Part shown: positions 17,160 to 26,367 of the stretch, piece after piece
Position numbering within the stretch: the stretch's first letter is position 1
Layout: the number at the start of each line of letters is the position of its first letter
Origin: Phaeobacter sp. G2
GTDB taxonomy: Bacteria > Pseudomonadota > Alphaproteobacteria > Rhodobacterales > Rhodobacteraceae
Assembly: GCA_025163595.1 (NCBI GenBank)
Contig: CP104100.1
Span: forward strand, 1,674,001-1,738,000
Length of the DNA: 64,000 bases
Reading direction: 5' to 3'
The notes under the pieces: generated by a model
What the model saw: only the letters and a program-made list of their open reading frames with translations
Database searches by the model: none
Told to the model about the DNA's origin: nothing
Made by a program: the position numbers and the translations under genes

Positions 17160-20111
17160 TCAGGCGGTGGTCAAATGCAAGAGATCCCGCCGTTTCAGAC
17201 TGCGGCGGGCCAGATCACCATAGGCCTGCCGGGTATGGCGACGGCCATATGATCCAACCAGCCCATATACAGGGATCAGCTCTGGGAACAGTTCAAACAA
17301 TTCGTGCAGATCTTTGGCTGACAACCCGCGAACAGCCTCTGGGCCGGGCCAGAAGGTCTCGGTTGCGATCCCTTCGGCAAAAACCACCTCATGGTGTTCG
17401 GTCATCAGATGAACATAGGTGACACCGTCGGGGGTGTCGGTCTGCGGCTGACAGGTTTCGTCAATTTCGGCCAGCAGCTTGGCGGACAGAAAGCTTTCGC
17501 TGACCGGCGTATTGTATTCAAAGGTCTTTTTATTGACCAACAAGCGATGCTGTGGCGACAACAGCATGGGCCGGTCGGGGGACAAAACCCCATCTGGACG
17601 AATGCAATAGGGGCGCAGATGCGGCCGTTTGGCCAGCTCAGCCCTGTTCAGCCTGCGTTTGCCGACCCATAGGACGGGTTGATATCCATTGTCAGCTGTT
17701 TGCAAAAGGTCCCCCACTTGGATCTCGCCTGCAGGCACTGCGCCACGTTTGGTGGCCAGCTGAACCTCGGGGGTAAAGCAGGGAATACCTGCGGAATGCA
17801 GTTGCGAGGCGGTGGTAATCTGAGCCGGAGCCACCCCTTCCAGGACCAGGCTTTCCCCGCCTGGAAATGAAAGCAGAGCGTTGCCAAACCCGTCGTCTGT
17901 AACCGTAACGTCCTGGGTCCGGATACTGCCGCCAAAGCCGGTCCCTCCGGTCAGATCTGAGACATCAAGCTGGTCATTGAAAAAACCATCGTCGTCGTCA
18001 TCAGAGATACTGAAATCACTCACCGTATCAATGCCGCCGGTGGCGGTCAGGACAAACTGGTCGTAGCCAGTTCCGCCGGAAATCGAATCGTCGCCAGCGC
18101 CAAATGTAATGGTGTCATCCCCAGCCCCGGCATCAATCACCACACCAGCGGTGTCTGAGGAGGCATCCACCACATCCGCCTGATCGGTAAGGGTCAGGGC
18201 CTCGATTTCGGAGAAGGTGATGGTGTCAGCGCCATCAGAGATGGTGCCAGCCTCATCGCCGGTGTAGGTGACCGATACGCCCGAAGCGGTGACACCGGAC
18301 ATGTCTACCGTATCGTAGTCGTTCCCGGCCTCGCCACCGGTCAGGGTGTCGTTGCCAAAGCTGTCGGACATCTGGAATGTATCCGCATCGGCTTCGCCGT
18401 GCATCAGATCGGCACCGCCGCCACCGATGAGCAGATCATTGTCGTTGCCGCCATACATGGTGTCGTCGCCGTCACCACCGTCCAGAGTGTCGTTGCCGTC
18501 GGTTGCCACAATGCTGTCGTTGCCAACGCCGCCGTCCAGACTGTCGTCCCCGGCTGAGTTGTGCAGCGTGTCATCACCTTCGCCGCCGACCAGGGTATCA
18601 TTGCCCAGACCGGTTGACAGGCTGTCGTTGCCTAGGCCGCCTTCGATATAGTCGTCGCCGTCACCGCCAGAGATGGTATCGCCGCCGTCGCCGCCAATCA
18701 GGGTGTCATTGCCCGCACCGCCATCCATGATGTCATCGCCGGTGCCCCCATCCAGGCTGTCATCGCCCAGTTCGCCGTACATCAGGTCGGCATCGCCGCC
18801 CCCCACAAGCAGATCGTTGTCATTGCCGCCATAAAGGGTGTCGTTGCCATCGCCCCCTTCCAGGGTGTCATTGCCGTCGGTTGCGACAATGCTGTCATTT
18901 CCGACCCCGCCGACAAGACTGTCATCCCCAGCCGAGTTGTGGATCGTATCATTGCCTTCGCCGCCGAGCACGGTATCGTTGCCGATCCCTGCCGAGAGAG
19001 AGTCATCGCCTACGCCGCCATCGATGTAGTCGTCGCCGTCGCCACCCGACAAGGTGTCACCACCCGCGCCGCCAAGCAGGGTATCCGCGCCAACACCCCC
19101 CTCCATGACGTCGTTGCCTTCACCGCCATCCAGCATATCGTTGCCATCTTCACCCATGAGAGAGTCATCCCCCCCCTGGCCATGAACGATATCATCCCCT
19201 GCGCCCGCCATGATGGTGTCGGCACCTTCTTCGATGATCGTGGTGACGGGGTCTTCGATCAGATTGCCTGAAAGGGTGAAGCCCGAAAAACCGACCCGCG
19301 TCTGTAGGGTAAATTCAATAGAGGAGCGATCCTCAAAAGAGGCCGAGAACCAGGCGTCCTGGTCTGTGTAATCATTTCTTTCGCTGCCTGACGCGGTGAC
19401 CACATTGCCGTCCAAAGCCGTGGTCAGCGAGGAGTCGGATGACACGCCAAACGAGGTGAAGCTGTTGCCGTCCACAATGACAGCTTCGTTATCTCCGGTG
19501 TAGCTGTTGTCATCGATATCGTTGAAGGTTGCGGTCGAGTTCAGGTAAACGGGGTCGCCGGTTGTAGGGTCGAAGAACTCCAACCGGAAGGTCGCCTGAT
19601 CTCCCGGTGCATTACCATCCAAGAGAACTTCGGCACCTTCATCGTAGCCAAATTCGACCCACATGTCCGGGTTGGTTTTCTCCACCAACACCAACTTGCC
19701 CCAGATTTGTCTGCCATCATCCAGGGTGGCGACATCCTTGAAAACAGCAAAATCACCCGCAGATCCCAGATGACCGTCGTGGGAGACACTTTGCATATTG
19801 CTGAGTTTCAGCGACAGTGGCGTGGCCTCTAGGCCCTGATCAAAGCCGTCTCCGATGTCACCATAGATGACATCGTTGCCTTCACCGGCATCAATAATGT
19901 CGTTGCCTTCTTCACCGGCAACGGTATCGGCACCCGCACCCGCGTCCATGATGTCATCGCCGGTGGAGCCATCCAACGCATTGTCGTCGGCATTGCCTTT
20001 GTGGCTTGTATTGCCTGCGACAAGCTCTTCTACCCAATTTGGTATTACCATCTCGCCCACCCAACTATTGGTCGTAAAATTCCGGAACAGATGGGAGAAT
20101 ACAGGGCGCAT
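17160..20111 (-). CDS. Large RTX calcium-binding protein with C-terminal Hint domain
   Basis: A 983-residue, acidic, presumably type I secreted protein. After a short start, an RTX block (about 30-90), a beta-rich stretch (about 90-290) and a long array of GGxGxDxLx nonapeptides (about 300-600) bind calcium. The C-terminal part (about 775-930) is a Hint domain, beginning at PCFTPEVQLATKRG with the catalytic Cys, and containing LSPQHRLLV. Hint domains cleave or splice peptide bonds. No ABC/MFP secretion genes are adjacent. Start is uncertain: ATG at 20051 (MVIPNWVEE) is an alternative to 20111. Confidence 0.88.
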   Translation of the reverse strand: MRPVFSHLFRNFTTNSWVGEMVIPNWVEELVAGNTSHKGNADDNALDGSTGDDIMDAGAGADTVAGEEGNDIIDAGEGNDVIYGDIGDGFDQGLEATPLSLKLSNMQSVSHDGHLGSAGDFAVFKDVATLDDGRQIWGKLVLVEKTNPDMWVEFGYDEGAEVLLDGNAPGDQATFRLEFFDPTTGDPVYLNSTATFNDIDDNSYTGDNEAVIVDGNSFTSFGVSSDSSLTTALDGNVVTASGSERNDYTDQDAWFSASFEDRSSIEFTLQTRVGFSGFTLSGNLIEDPVTTIIEEGADTIMAGAGDDIVHGQGGDDSLMGEDGNDMLDGGEGNDVMEGGVGADTLLGGAGGDTLSGGDGDDYIDGGVGDDSLSAGIGNDTVLGGEGNDTIHNSAGDDSLVGGVGNDSIVATDGNDTLEGGDGNDTLYGGNDNDLLVGGGDADLMYGELGDDSLDGGTGDDIMDGGAGNDTLIGGDGGDTISGGDGDDYIEGGLGNDSLSTGLGNDTLVGGEGDDTLHNSAGDDSLDGGVGNDSIVATDGNDTLDGGDGDDTMYGGNDNDLLIGGGGADLMHGEADADTFQMSDSFGNDTLTGGEAGNDYDTVDMSGVTASGVSVTYTGDEAGTISDGADTITFSEIEALTLTDQADVVDASSDTAGVVIDAGAGDDTITFGAGDDSISGGTGYDQFVLTATGGIDTVSDFSISDDDDDGFFNDQLDVSDLTGGTGFGGSIRTQDVTVTDDGFGNALLSFPGGESLVLEGVAPAQITTASQLHSAGIPCFTPEVQLATKRGAVPAGEIQVGDLLQTADNGYQPVLWVGKRRLNRAELAKRPHLRPYCIRPDGVLSPDRPMLLSPQHRLLVNKKTFEYNTPVSESFLSAKLLAEIDETCQPQTDTPDGVTYVHLMTEHHEVVFAEGIATETFWPGPEAVRGLSAKDLHELFELFPELIPVYGLVGSYGRRHTRQAYGDLARRSLKRRDLLHLTTA
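18393..19148 (-). repeat. 378-bp tandem duplication inside the RTX gene
   Basis: Two adjacent copies (18771-19148 first in the protein, then 18393-18770), each encoding 126 residues. Landmarks such as HNSAGDDSL, NDSIVATDGND and GGNDNDLL recur at exactly 378-bp spacing. The copies differ at several codons, so the duplication is not brand new. It adds about 14 calcium-binding nonapeptides. Confidence 0.85.
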
Positions 20112-20343
20112 AATAAAATCGGGTAAACTGGCGATTGGTTATGAATGTCATGCCCGAAAGGTGTTCGTGACCACGGTCCAGCTGCGCCAACCTGACATCA
20201 GCAGAATGGTTTAACCGGTCAGAGCAAGATTGAAACCTGAACAGGGCGGTTTCACAAATGCGGAGCCTCAAGGGCAGGGCTGGGCGCTAGAGCAAAATCA
20301 GAAGAAAAGGGAAAGGGTCTTGCTCTCTAGACACAGGTTAGCG

Positions 20344-20372
20344 GTGCCGATTTGTTAGAAAACAATGGCACG
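20344..20372 (-). repeat. Hairpin downstream of tRNA-Glu
   Basis: GTGCC/GGCAC and TTGTT/AACAA pair around an AGAA loop. It lies 26 bases beyond the tRNA 3' end on the minus strand. No clear T run follows, so it may act in 3' processing or as a weak stop. Confidence 0.4.
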
Positions 20373-20397
20373 ATATAGAAAGGAGCTAGGGGGTAAG

Positions 20398-20472
20398 TGG
20401 CAGCCCGTAGGGGAGTCGAACCCCTCTTTTCAGGTTGAAAACCTGACGTCCTAACCGATAGACGAACGGGCC
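20398..20472 (-). tRNA. tRNA-Glu (TTC)
   Basis: A complete cloverleaf reads on the minus strand: acceptor GGCCCGT/ACGGGCT, D stem GTC..GGAC, anticodon stem TCAGG/CCTGA with loop TTTTCAA giving anticodon TTC, and a T arm around GGTTCGACTCC. The CCA end is encoded (20398-20400). It is downstream of recJ in the same orientation. Confidence 0.95.
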
Positions 20473-20591
20473 ACTTGCTGTGGAGCGGTGTTTAGTTTCT
20501 CCGTGCCAAAGCCGCAAGGTAAAAAATGCCTCTTGGTGAGAATTTTTTGCGATTGCACAGAGAGCGTGTGTTTTAAAGGGTTTGGCTCGGG

Positions 20592-22337
20592 TCAACTGGC
20601 TTCGGCGGCGTCTTCCAATCGCAGTTGTGGGCTTTGACGGCCGCCCCAACTGTTGATTTCCAGCCGTCCGGCAAAATGGAATCGTGCGCCGCCATGTTCG
20701 AGCAGACGCGGCCCCAGCGCTGTGTCAAAGGCGCCAAAGCAGATCGCATCCAGATTACCGCCAACCCCGTCGGTCAACGACAGCTTCAGGTGGGTTTCCC
20801 CAATCCGTTTGGCAAAGCGGATGGCGAGATCCGGAAAACCATAGCGCGGCGCTGCGGCTCCGGCACCAAAGGGGCCTGCCTGTTCGATCTGTTCGATCAG
20901 ATCAATGCTGGCAGCGCCCGGCATCAACATGCCATCCAGTTTCAAATCCGCCGGTCCCAGGCTTCCCGCACCCTGTTTGGCCAGCAGGTCGCTGAGACGC
21001 TGCATGGCGGCCTCCAGCTTGTCTTCTGCCACCGTCAGGCCTGCGGCCATCTTGTGGCCCCCGCCTTTGATCAGCAGGCCCTCTGCGGCCGCGCGCTGGA
21101 TGGCAACACCAAGGTCGATACCACTCACCGAACGTCCCGATCCCTTGCCCTCACCGTTGTGCAACCCGATGACAACCGCCGGGCGTCCTGCGGCCTCTTT
21201 CAGGCGCGAGGCGACGATGCCAACCACGCCGGGATGCCAGCCCTCGCCGGCGGCCCAGACCAAAGGCGCGTCAAACCCGCGGGCTTCGGCCTGTTCCATC
21301 GCGGCGGCGCGCACCGCGTTTTCAATGTCGCGCCGTTCCGTGTTCAGCTGATCCAGCCGTTCTGCCAGCGCGGCGGCCTCATGGGGGTTCTCCGTTGCCA
21401 ACAGGCGAGCCCCCAGATCGGCCTTGCCGATGCGCCCGCCTGCATTGACCCGTGGCCCCAGCAAAAAGCCGAGATGATAGGTCGAAGGCGCTGCATCCAT
21501 GCGCGAAACATCAGCCAGGGCCACCAGACCGGGGCGCTGGCGTGCGCCCAGAACTTTCAGCCCCTGGCGCACCAGCGCCCGGTTTGCCCCAATCAACGGG
21601 GCGACATCGGCCACAGTTGCAAGTGCGACAAGATCCAGCAGGCTCATCAAATCCGGTCCGGTGCCCAGACCCTTTTCCCGGGCCTGACGGCGGACCTCGA
21701 CGAGCATCAAAAACACCACACCGGCGGCGCAGAAATAGCCCAGTTCACCGTCTTCATCCTGGCGGTTGGGGTTCACCACCGCGACACAATCGGGCAGGGT
21801 CTCACCGCCCAGGTGGTGATCCAGCACGATGACATCGGCGCCCTTGGCCGCCGCGATAGGTCCATGGGACAGGGTGCCACAGTCGACGCAGACAATCAGA
21901 TCATGGGCCTGTGCCAGCCCCGCCATGGCCGCGTCGTTGGGGCCATAGCCCTCGTCGATGCGATCGGGAATATACAGGGTCGCCTGTAGCCCCATGGCCC
22001 GCAGCCAGACCAGCAGCAGCGCCGCCGAGCTGCCACCATCCACATCGTAATCGGCAAAAATCGCGATACGCTGGCGGGTCTCAACCGCGTCCAGAAAACG
22101 TGCTGCGGCCTGCTCCATATCCTTCATGCGGCGCGGATCCGGCAGCAGGTCTTTCAGATGTGGGCTGAGGAACCCAAGGGCCTCATGAGGGGGGACACCG
22201 CGACGGGCCAGCACCTGACACAGGGGCATGGGCAAGCCGGTCTGCTGCGCCATATGTTCGGCGGCGCGTTCAAGATCAATGCCAAGCCCCAGCCAGCGGC
22301 GTCCTGTCAGCGAGTTTTCAACCCCAAGAAAGCTCAT
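20592..22337 (-). CDS. recJ: Single-stranded-DNA-specific exonuclease RecJ
   Basis: A 581-residue 5'-3' single-strand exonuclease of recombination and mismatch repair. DHH-family motifs are clear: FADYDVDGGSSAA near residue 95 (motif I), CVDCGT near 150, VLDHHLGG near 172 (the DHH motif), and DHHA1-domain IKGGGHKMAAGLT near 465. Length fits RecJ. It is the third gene in the minus-strand hom-glpX-recJ order; 135 bases separate it from glpX. Confidence 0.95.
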   Translation of the reverse strand: MSFLGVENSLTGRRWLGLGIDLERAAEHMAQQTGLPMPLCQVLARRGVPPHEALGFLSPHLKDLLPDPRRMKDMEQAAARFLDAVETRQRIAIFADYDVDGGSSAALLLVWLRAMGLQATLYIPDRIDEGYGPNDAAMAGLAQAHDLIVCVDCGTLSHGPIAAAKGADVIVLDHHLGGETLPDCVAVVNPNRQDEDGELGYFCAAGVVFLMLVEVRRQAREKGLGTGPDLMSLLDLVALATVADVAPLIGANRALVRQGLKVLGARQRPGLVALADVSRMDAAPSTYHLGFLLGPRVNAGGRIGKADLGARLLATENPHEAAALAERLDQLNTERRDIENAVRAAAMEQAEARGFDAPLVWAAGEGWHPGVVGIVASRLKEAAGRPAVVIGLHNGEGKGSGRSVSGIDLGVAIQRAAAEGLLIKGGGHKMAAGLTVAEDKLEAAMQRLSDLLAKQGAGSLGPADLKLDGMLMPGAASIDLIEQIEQAGPFGAGAAAPRYGFPDLAIRFAKRIGETHLKLSLTDGVGGNLDAICFGAFDTALGPRLLEHGGARFHFAGRLEINSWGGRQSPQLRLEDAAEAS

Positions 22338-22385
22338 GGCTCTACCTCATCTATGGAAAAAGGCCAGACCCGAATGGATCCAGCC

Positions 22386-22420
22386 CTTCATTTGGCTTAA
22401 AATATCCCCGCCGACGGCCG
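22386..22420 (+). repeat. Dispersed intergenic repeat, copy A
   Basis: TTCATTTGGCTTAAAATA followed by a GC-rich hairpin, in the glpX-recJ gap. It resembles elements at 35692-35725 (opposite strand) and 55585-55640, all of the form TTCATCTTACCcaAAwTACCTC followed by GC-rich sequence. Probably a repeat family spread in intergenic DNA of this genome. Confidence 0.45.
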
Positions 22421-22472
22421 CGGCGCAAGCCGCTTTTGCCTGGGGCGGGGGGCGGGCGCTTAAACCGGAGTG

Positions 22473-23444
22473 TTAAACCGGGGTGCGGTAGGACATCCGC
22501 CGTACCGATCCGGTTTTGGAGCGCATCAGCAGTGTGGTGGTCTCAACCCAGCCTGGCTGGCGCTTGATTTCGGGCAGCAGCGAGCCGCCGGTGACGCCGG
22601 TGGCGGCAAAGATCACATCCTGGGTCACCATTTCATCGCGGGTATAAATCCGGTCAAGATCGGTGATGCCGGCTTTGGCGGCACGGCCCTTTTCGTCGTC
22701 ATTGCGGAACAACAGGCGACCAAAAATCTGACCGCCCATACATTTCAGCGCCGCAGCGGCAAGAACACCCTCAGGTGCGCCGCCCTGGCCCATGTACATG
22801 TCGATGCCGGTGGTCTCAGATTCGGCGCAATGCATCACCCCGGCAACGTCGCCATCGGTGATCAGGCGAATGGCCGCGCCAGTTTCGCGGACCTCGGCAA
22901 TCATTGCCTCGTGGCGGGGGCGTTCCAGAATGCAGACGGTAATGTCAGAGGCGGCGCAGCCCTTTGCAGCGGCCAGGGCCTCAACCCGTTCACGAGGCGA
23001 CATATCCAGCGAGACAACACCATCGGGGTAGCCGGGGCCAACGGCCAGCTTGTCCATATAGGTGTCGGGGGCGTGCAGCATCGAGCCGCGCGGCCCCATG
23101 GCGATCACGGTCAGGGCGTTGGGCATGTCCTTGGCGGTCAGCGTGGTGCCTTCCAACGGGTCCAGCGCGATATCAACGCCGGGGCCATTGCCGGTGCCGA
23201 CCTCTTCGCCAATGTACAGCATCGGGGCTTCGTCGCGTTCGCCTTCGCCAATGACTACGACACCTTTGATGTCGAGCAGGTTCAGCTGTTCGCGCATGGC
23301 GTTCACCGCCGCCTGATCTGCGGCTTTTTCATCGCCACGCCCAATCAGCGAGGCAGAGGCCAGTGCGGCCTGTTCAGCGACCCGGGCAAGGCCCAGAGAC
23401 AGCATGCGGTCGTGGAAGGGGGCGTCGGCGGAGGTCTCGGTCAT
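22473..23444 (-). CDS. glpX: Class II fructose-1,6-bisphosphatase
   Basis: A 323-residue GlpX-type phosphatase converting fructose-1,6-bisphosphate to fructose-6-phosphate in gluconeogenesis. Metal and substrate motifs are GRGDEKAADQAA near residue 32, VVIGEGERDEAPML near 57-70 and DIALDPLEGTTL near 84-95. ATG at 23444 stands after an AGGA site; the longer open frame to 23645 has no family similarity. It is flanked by hom and recJ, all minus strand. Confidence 0.95.
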   Translation of the reverse strand: MTETSADAPFHDRMLSLGLARVAEQAALASASLIGRGDEKAADQAAVNAMREQLNLLDIKGVVVIGEGERDEAPMLYIGEEVGTGNGPGVDIALDPLEGTTLTAKDMPNALTVIAMGPRGSMLHAPDTYMDKLAVGPGYPDGVVSLDMSPRERVEALAAAKGCAASDITVCILERPRHEAMIAEVRETGAAIRLITDGDVAGVMHCAESETTGIDMYMGQGGAPEGVLAAAALKCMGGQIFGRLLFRNDDEKGRAAKAGITDLDRIYTRDEMVTQDVIFAATGVTGGSLLPEIKRQPGWVETTTLLMRSKTGSVRRMSYRTPV

Positions 23445-23598
23445 ACTCAATATCCTGTTTAATCCGGGCGGGCTGCCTGTCGAATAGCCTTTTGCAGGGG
23501 GGACGGGCAAGGGATGATAGCGCAAGCTATGGCAGGAAGGCGCGCGCTGTGCCCTCAGGGGAGCAGATTTTGCGCGCCGCTGCCGTTTTAGGGGAGAG

Positions 23599-24885
23599 CT
23601 ACAGCTCTTCGATACGCAGGGCGACGGGGGCGCCGTCGACAACACTGGCCTGGTCCAGCGCCTCGATGGCGATATCCAGCGCGGCGGAGGTGCATTTGTG
23701 GGTTACAATGAGCACCGGCGCGGTGGGCTCGGAGTGGCTGTATTGGCGCATCCGGTCGATCGAGATGCCGGCATCGCCCAGAGCGGTGGCCACTTTGGCC
23801 AGGGCGCCGGGTTTGTCCTGCAAGGCCAGACGCAGATAATAAGGCGCAGGCAGGCCGGTCTGGGCGGCGGGGATTTCTTGTAGGCTGGTGGCGGGCTGAC
23901 CAAAGGTGGCAATGCGCAGGCCGCGTGCCAGATCGCAGATATCGCCAAGCACCGCGCTGGCGGTGGGGCCTTCGCCGGCACCAGGGCCGCGCAGCACAAC
24001 CTGTTCCACCGCGTCGCCTTCGATCACCACCATATTGGTGCCGCCTTCCAGCTGGCCCAGGGGCGAATTCGCCGGCACCAGGCAGGGGGTCATCCGCTGC
24101 TCTAGCCCGCGCGCTGTGCGTTGTGCCACGCCAAGCAGTTTGATCCGGTAGCCCATATCGGCGGCGTGGCGAATATCGTCGATGGCAATGCGCTGGATGC
24201 CTTGCAGCACCACGTCGTCAAAGGCGGGCTTGCTGCCAAAGGCAATCGAGGACAGCAGCGCCAGTTTGTGGCCGGCATCAATGCCGCCAACGTCCAGATT
24301 GGGATCGGCTTCGAGATAGCCCAGTCGGCCACATTCGTCGAACAGGGTATTGTAGCCCTCGCCGGTGGCCTCCATCCGGGTGAGGATATAGTTGCAGGTG
24401 CCGTTCATCACCCCCATGATCCGAGTGACCTGATTGCCGGCCAGGCCTTCGGTCAGGGATTTGATCACAGGGATACCGCCGGCCACGGCTGCTTCAAAGC
24501 GGATCACCTGTCCTGCAGCTTCGGCCTGTTCGGCCAGGGCCTGACCATGGATGGCCAGCAGCGCCTTATTGGCGGTGACCACATCCTTGCCCGAAGCCAA
24601 TGCCGCCTCAGTTGCGTCCTTGGCGGCACCGTCATGACCGCCCATGAGTTCGACAAAAACGTCCACGTCGTCGCGTTTGGCCAAGGCCACCGGGTCAGTC
24701 TCCCAGGCATAGCCTGTGAGGGCGACGCCGCGGTCTTTGCTGGCATCGCGGGCGGATACCGCAGTGATCACCACCGGGCGTCCTGTGCGCATCTCCAGCA
24801 TTTCTGCCTGGCGGCGGATGATTTTTACCACGCCGACGCCTACCGTGCCCAAACCTGCAATCCCAAGACGAAGCGGTTTTGTCAT
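23599..24885 (-). CDS. hom: Homoserine dehydrogenase
   Basis: A 428-residue NAD(P)-dependent enzyme reducing aspartate semialdehyde to homoserine for threonine and methionine. The nucleotide motif GIAGLGTVGVGV is at residues 7-18, the catalytic region EADPNLDVGGIDAGHKLALL is near 200-220 and an ACT regulatory domain begins at YYLRLALQDKPGALA near 350. The ATG at 24885 follows AAGGA by 9 bases. The ACT domain suggests feedback control by threonine. Confidence 0.95.
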   Translation of the reverse strand: MTKPLRLGIAGLGTVGVGVVKIIRRQAEMLEMRTGRPVVITAVSARDASKDRGVALTGYAWETDPVALAKRDDVDVFVELMGGHDGAAKDATEAALASGKDVVTANKALLAIHGQALAEQAEAAGQVIRFEAAVAGGIPVIKSLTEGLAGNQVTRIMGVMNGTCNYILTRMEATGEGYNTLFDECGRLGYLEADPNLDVGGIDAGHKLALLSSIAFGSKPAFDDVVLQGIQRIAIDDIRHAADMGYRIKLLGVAQRTARGLEQRMTPCLVPANSPLGQLEGGTNMVVIEGDAVEQVVLRGPGAGEGPTASAVLGDICDLARGLRIATFGQPATSLQEIPAAQTGLPAPYYLRLALQDKPGALAKVATALGDAGISIDRMRQYSHSEPTAPVLIVTHKCTSAALDIAIEALDQASVVDGAPVALRIEEL

Positions 24886-25010
24886 AGCCGGAGATCCTTT
24901 TTGTTCCATCTGTGTTGTCCCGCCTTAGCGGGTTCAGAGAAAGGGTGCAACGGCGGTGGTATAGGGGGAGGGACATTCCCGAGTGAAAGAGCCGTGAATG
25001 CTGCTCTTTT

Positions 25011-25055
25011 GCCTGTGAGAGGTGCCTGTTAGAGCAGGCTGTGAGAGGTGGCTGT
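25011..25055 (-). repeat. Direct repeat upstream of hom
   Basis: Two 19-base units, 25011-25029 and 25037-25055, share CTGTGAGAGGTG and CTGT and are 26 bp apart. They lie 126-170 bases before the hom start on its upstream side. Could be an operator or a simple local duplication. Confidence 0.4.
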
Positions 25056-25157
25056 CAAAGGGGAATACGGGGCAACCAAATGCGGCGCGCCACACCGTTT
25101 AACAGCAACGGCTGTCACAGCAGGCCTGCGCAATACAAGGGGGGCGGCTGCGGGTGA

Positions 25158-25421
25158 TCAGTTTGTGGCGCGGCGCAGCGCATCGGCCCGGCGTTGCAGA
25201 GTGTTGCTGCGCGCATTCAGGTTTTGCTCCAGTTGCGTGCTTTGCTGTTCGGGGGCAGGCTGCAGGGGCACCAGATCCTCGATCGGCAACAGCGGCGGGT
25301 AGTCGGCATTGCGCAGCTCTGGCGTCAGTTGATTCCTGAGCTCGGGGTCATTGCTGCACCCGGCAAGAGCCGCAACGGCAAAGCTGGCGCAGAGTAGGGT
25401 CAGAGGCAGGGAGCGGGTCAT
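25158..25421 (-). CDS. Small lipoprotein of unknown function
   Basis: An 87-residue protein with a type II signal peptide: basic N-terminus MTRSLP, hydrophobic stretch, and lipobox LAGC with the lipidated Cys at residue 22. The mature part is short, proline-rich (PPLLPIEDLVPLQP) and ends in a basic helix. Similar proteins are common and unnamed in Rhodobacterales. It stands alone, divergent from the TetR gene. Confidence 0.7.
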   Translation of the reverse strand: MTRSLPLTLLCASFAVAALAGCSNDPELRNQLTPELRNADYPPLLPIEDLVPLQPAPEQQSTQLEQNLNARSNTLQRRADALRRATN

Positions 25422-25579
25422 ATGGTTTTCCTTTGGCCTGCCCCTTGATGCACAATCATCGGGCGCGGTACAAGGCAGTGCAGCCCTGTGGGTGCAGAAT
25501 TTCGATCTGCCTCATTTTGCACCGGTTGCAGACCGGGTGGAGGATTGGACGCATGTATCTTACGGCAGGGTCTTTTTTC

Positions 25580-25593
25580 TGAACGAATGTTCA
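25580..25593. promoter_or_regulatory. Probable TetR operator
   Basis: TGAACGAATGTTCA is an inverted repeat (TGAAC and GTTCA around GAAT) located 14 bases before the regulator's start. Perfect short palindromes of this type are usual TetR-family sites, so autorepression is likely. Confidence 0.6.
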
Positions 25594-25607
25594 GTTACCG
25601 TGACCAC

Positions 25608-26195
25608 ATGGCACGCACACAAGGTTCACATTCTGATATTACCGGCCCGCGCATTCGCAGCGCGGCGCTGCGGCTGTTTGCGCAGCATGGCTATGCGGCG
25701 GTTTCGATGCGCCAGATTGCCAAAGAGGTCGGCGTTCAGGCCGGCGCCCTATATAATTACATCCCGGACAAGCAGAGCCTGCTGCACTCCTTGATGCAGG
25801 GCCACATGCGTGAGCTGTTGGCGGCTTGGCAAGCCCAGGAAAAACCGCAGGACGCCCTGGCGCTGCTGGAGCAGTTTGTGCGCTTTCACATCGGCTTTCA
25901 TATGCAGCGATCTGATGAGGTTTTTATCGCCTATATGGAGTTGCGCAACCTGAGCGATGAGAATTTTGCAACCATCGAAGCTCTGCGGCGGGCCTATGAG
26001 GACGCGCTGGAGGCGGTGTTGAAACAGGGCGTCGAGGCGGGGCAGTTCACCCTGCCGGATACCAAGATCGCCACGCTGGCGGTGATTGCCATGCTGAACG
26101 GTGTGATGACCTGGTATCGCAGCGGCGGGCGCCTGTCGCTCGACGAGGTGGAAAGTGTCTATTGGGATATGGTGCGCAAATCTGTCACCGCCTGA
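25608..26195 (+). CDS. TetR/AcrR family transcriptional regulator
   Basis: A 195-residue repressor. The N-terminal helix-turn-helix is complete: RIRSAALRLFAQHGYAAVSMRQIAKEVGV then GALYNYIPDKQSLLHSLM (residues 14-65). The C-terminal ligand domain resembles regulators of acyl-CoA or fatty-acid genes, but that is only a family-level impression. ATG at 25608 was chosen because the ATG at 25587 lies inside the palindromic operator. No partner gene is adjacent in the same direction, so it may act on the divergent lipoprotein or at a distance. Confidence 0.87.
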   Translation: MARTQGSHSDITGPRIRSAALRLFAQHGYAAVSMRQIAKEVGVQAGALYNYIPDKQSLLHSLMQGHMRELLAAWQAQEKPQDALALLEQFVRFHIGFHMQRSDEVFIAYMELRNLSDENFATIEALRRAYEDALEAVLKQGVEAGQFTLPDTKIATLAVIAMLNGVMTWYRSGGRLSLDEVESVYWDMVRKSVTA

Positions 26196-26313
26196 GATCC
26201 GGCTGGGGTCTGACCAAAAGGAGCGCTACCGCGCACGGCTATTCTGCAAGTGGCAGGGTGACGCCAAAGGGCGATTTCATTGTTTGGGGATAGGGCGGTA
26301 CAGGCGCTGAGAT

Positions 26314-26345
26314 GGCTTTGACGGGCGGGTCCGCCCCTCAAAGCC
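26314..26345. repeat. Near-perfect 32-base palindrome
   Basis: GGCTTTGA-c-GGGCGG-gt-CCGCCC-c-TCAAAGCC: 14 pairs with one C-C mismatch and a 2-base centre. It lies in the gap between the convergent tetR and pirin genes. No T tract on either side. Confidence 0.8.
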
Positions 26346-26367
26346 GATTGCAAGTATGCTAAGGTTT

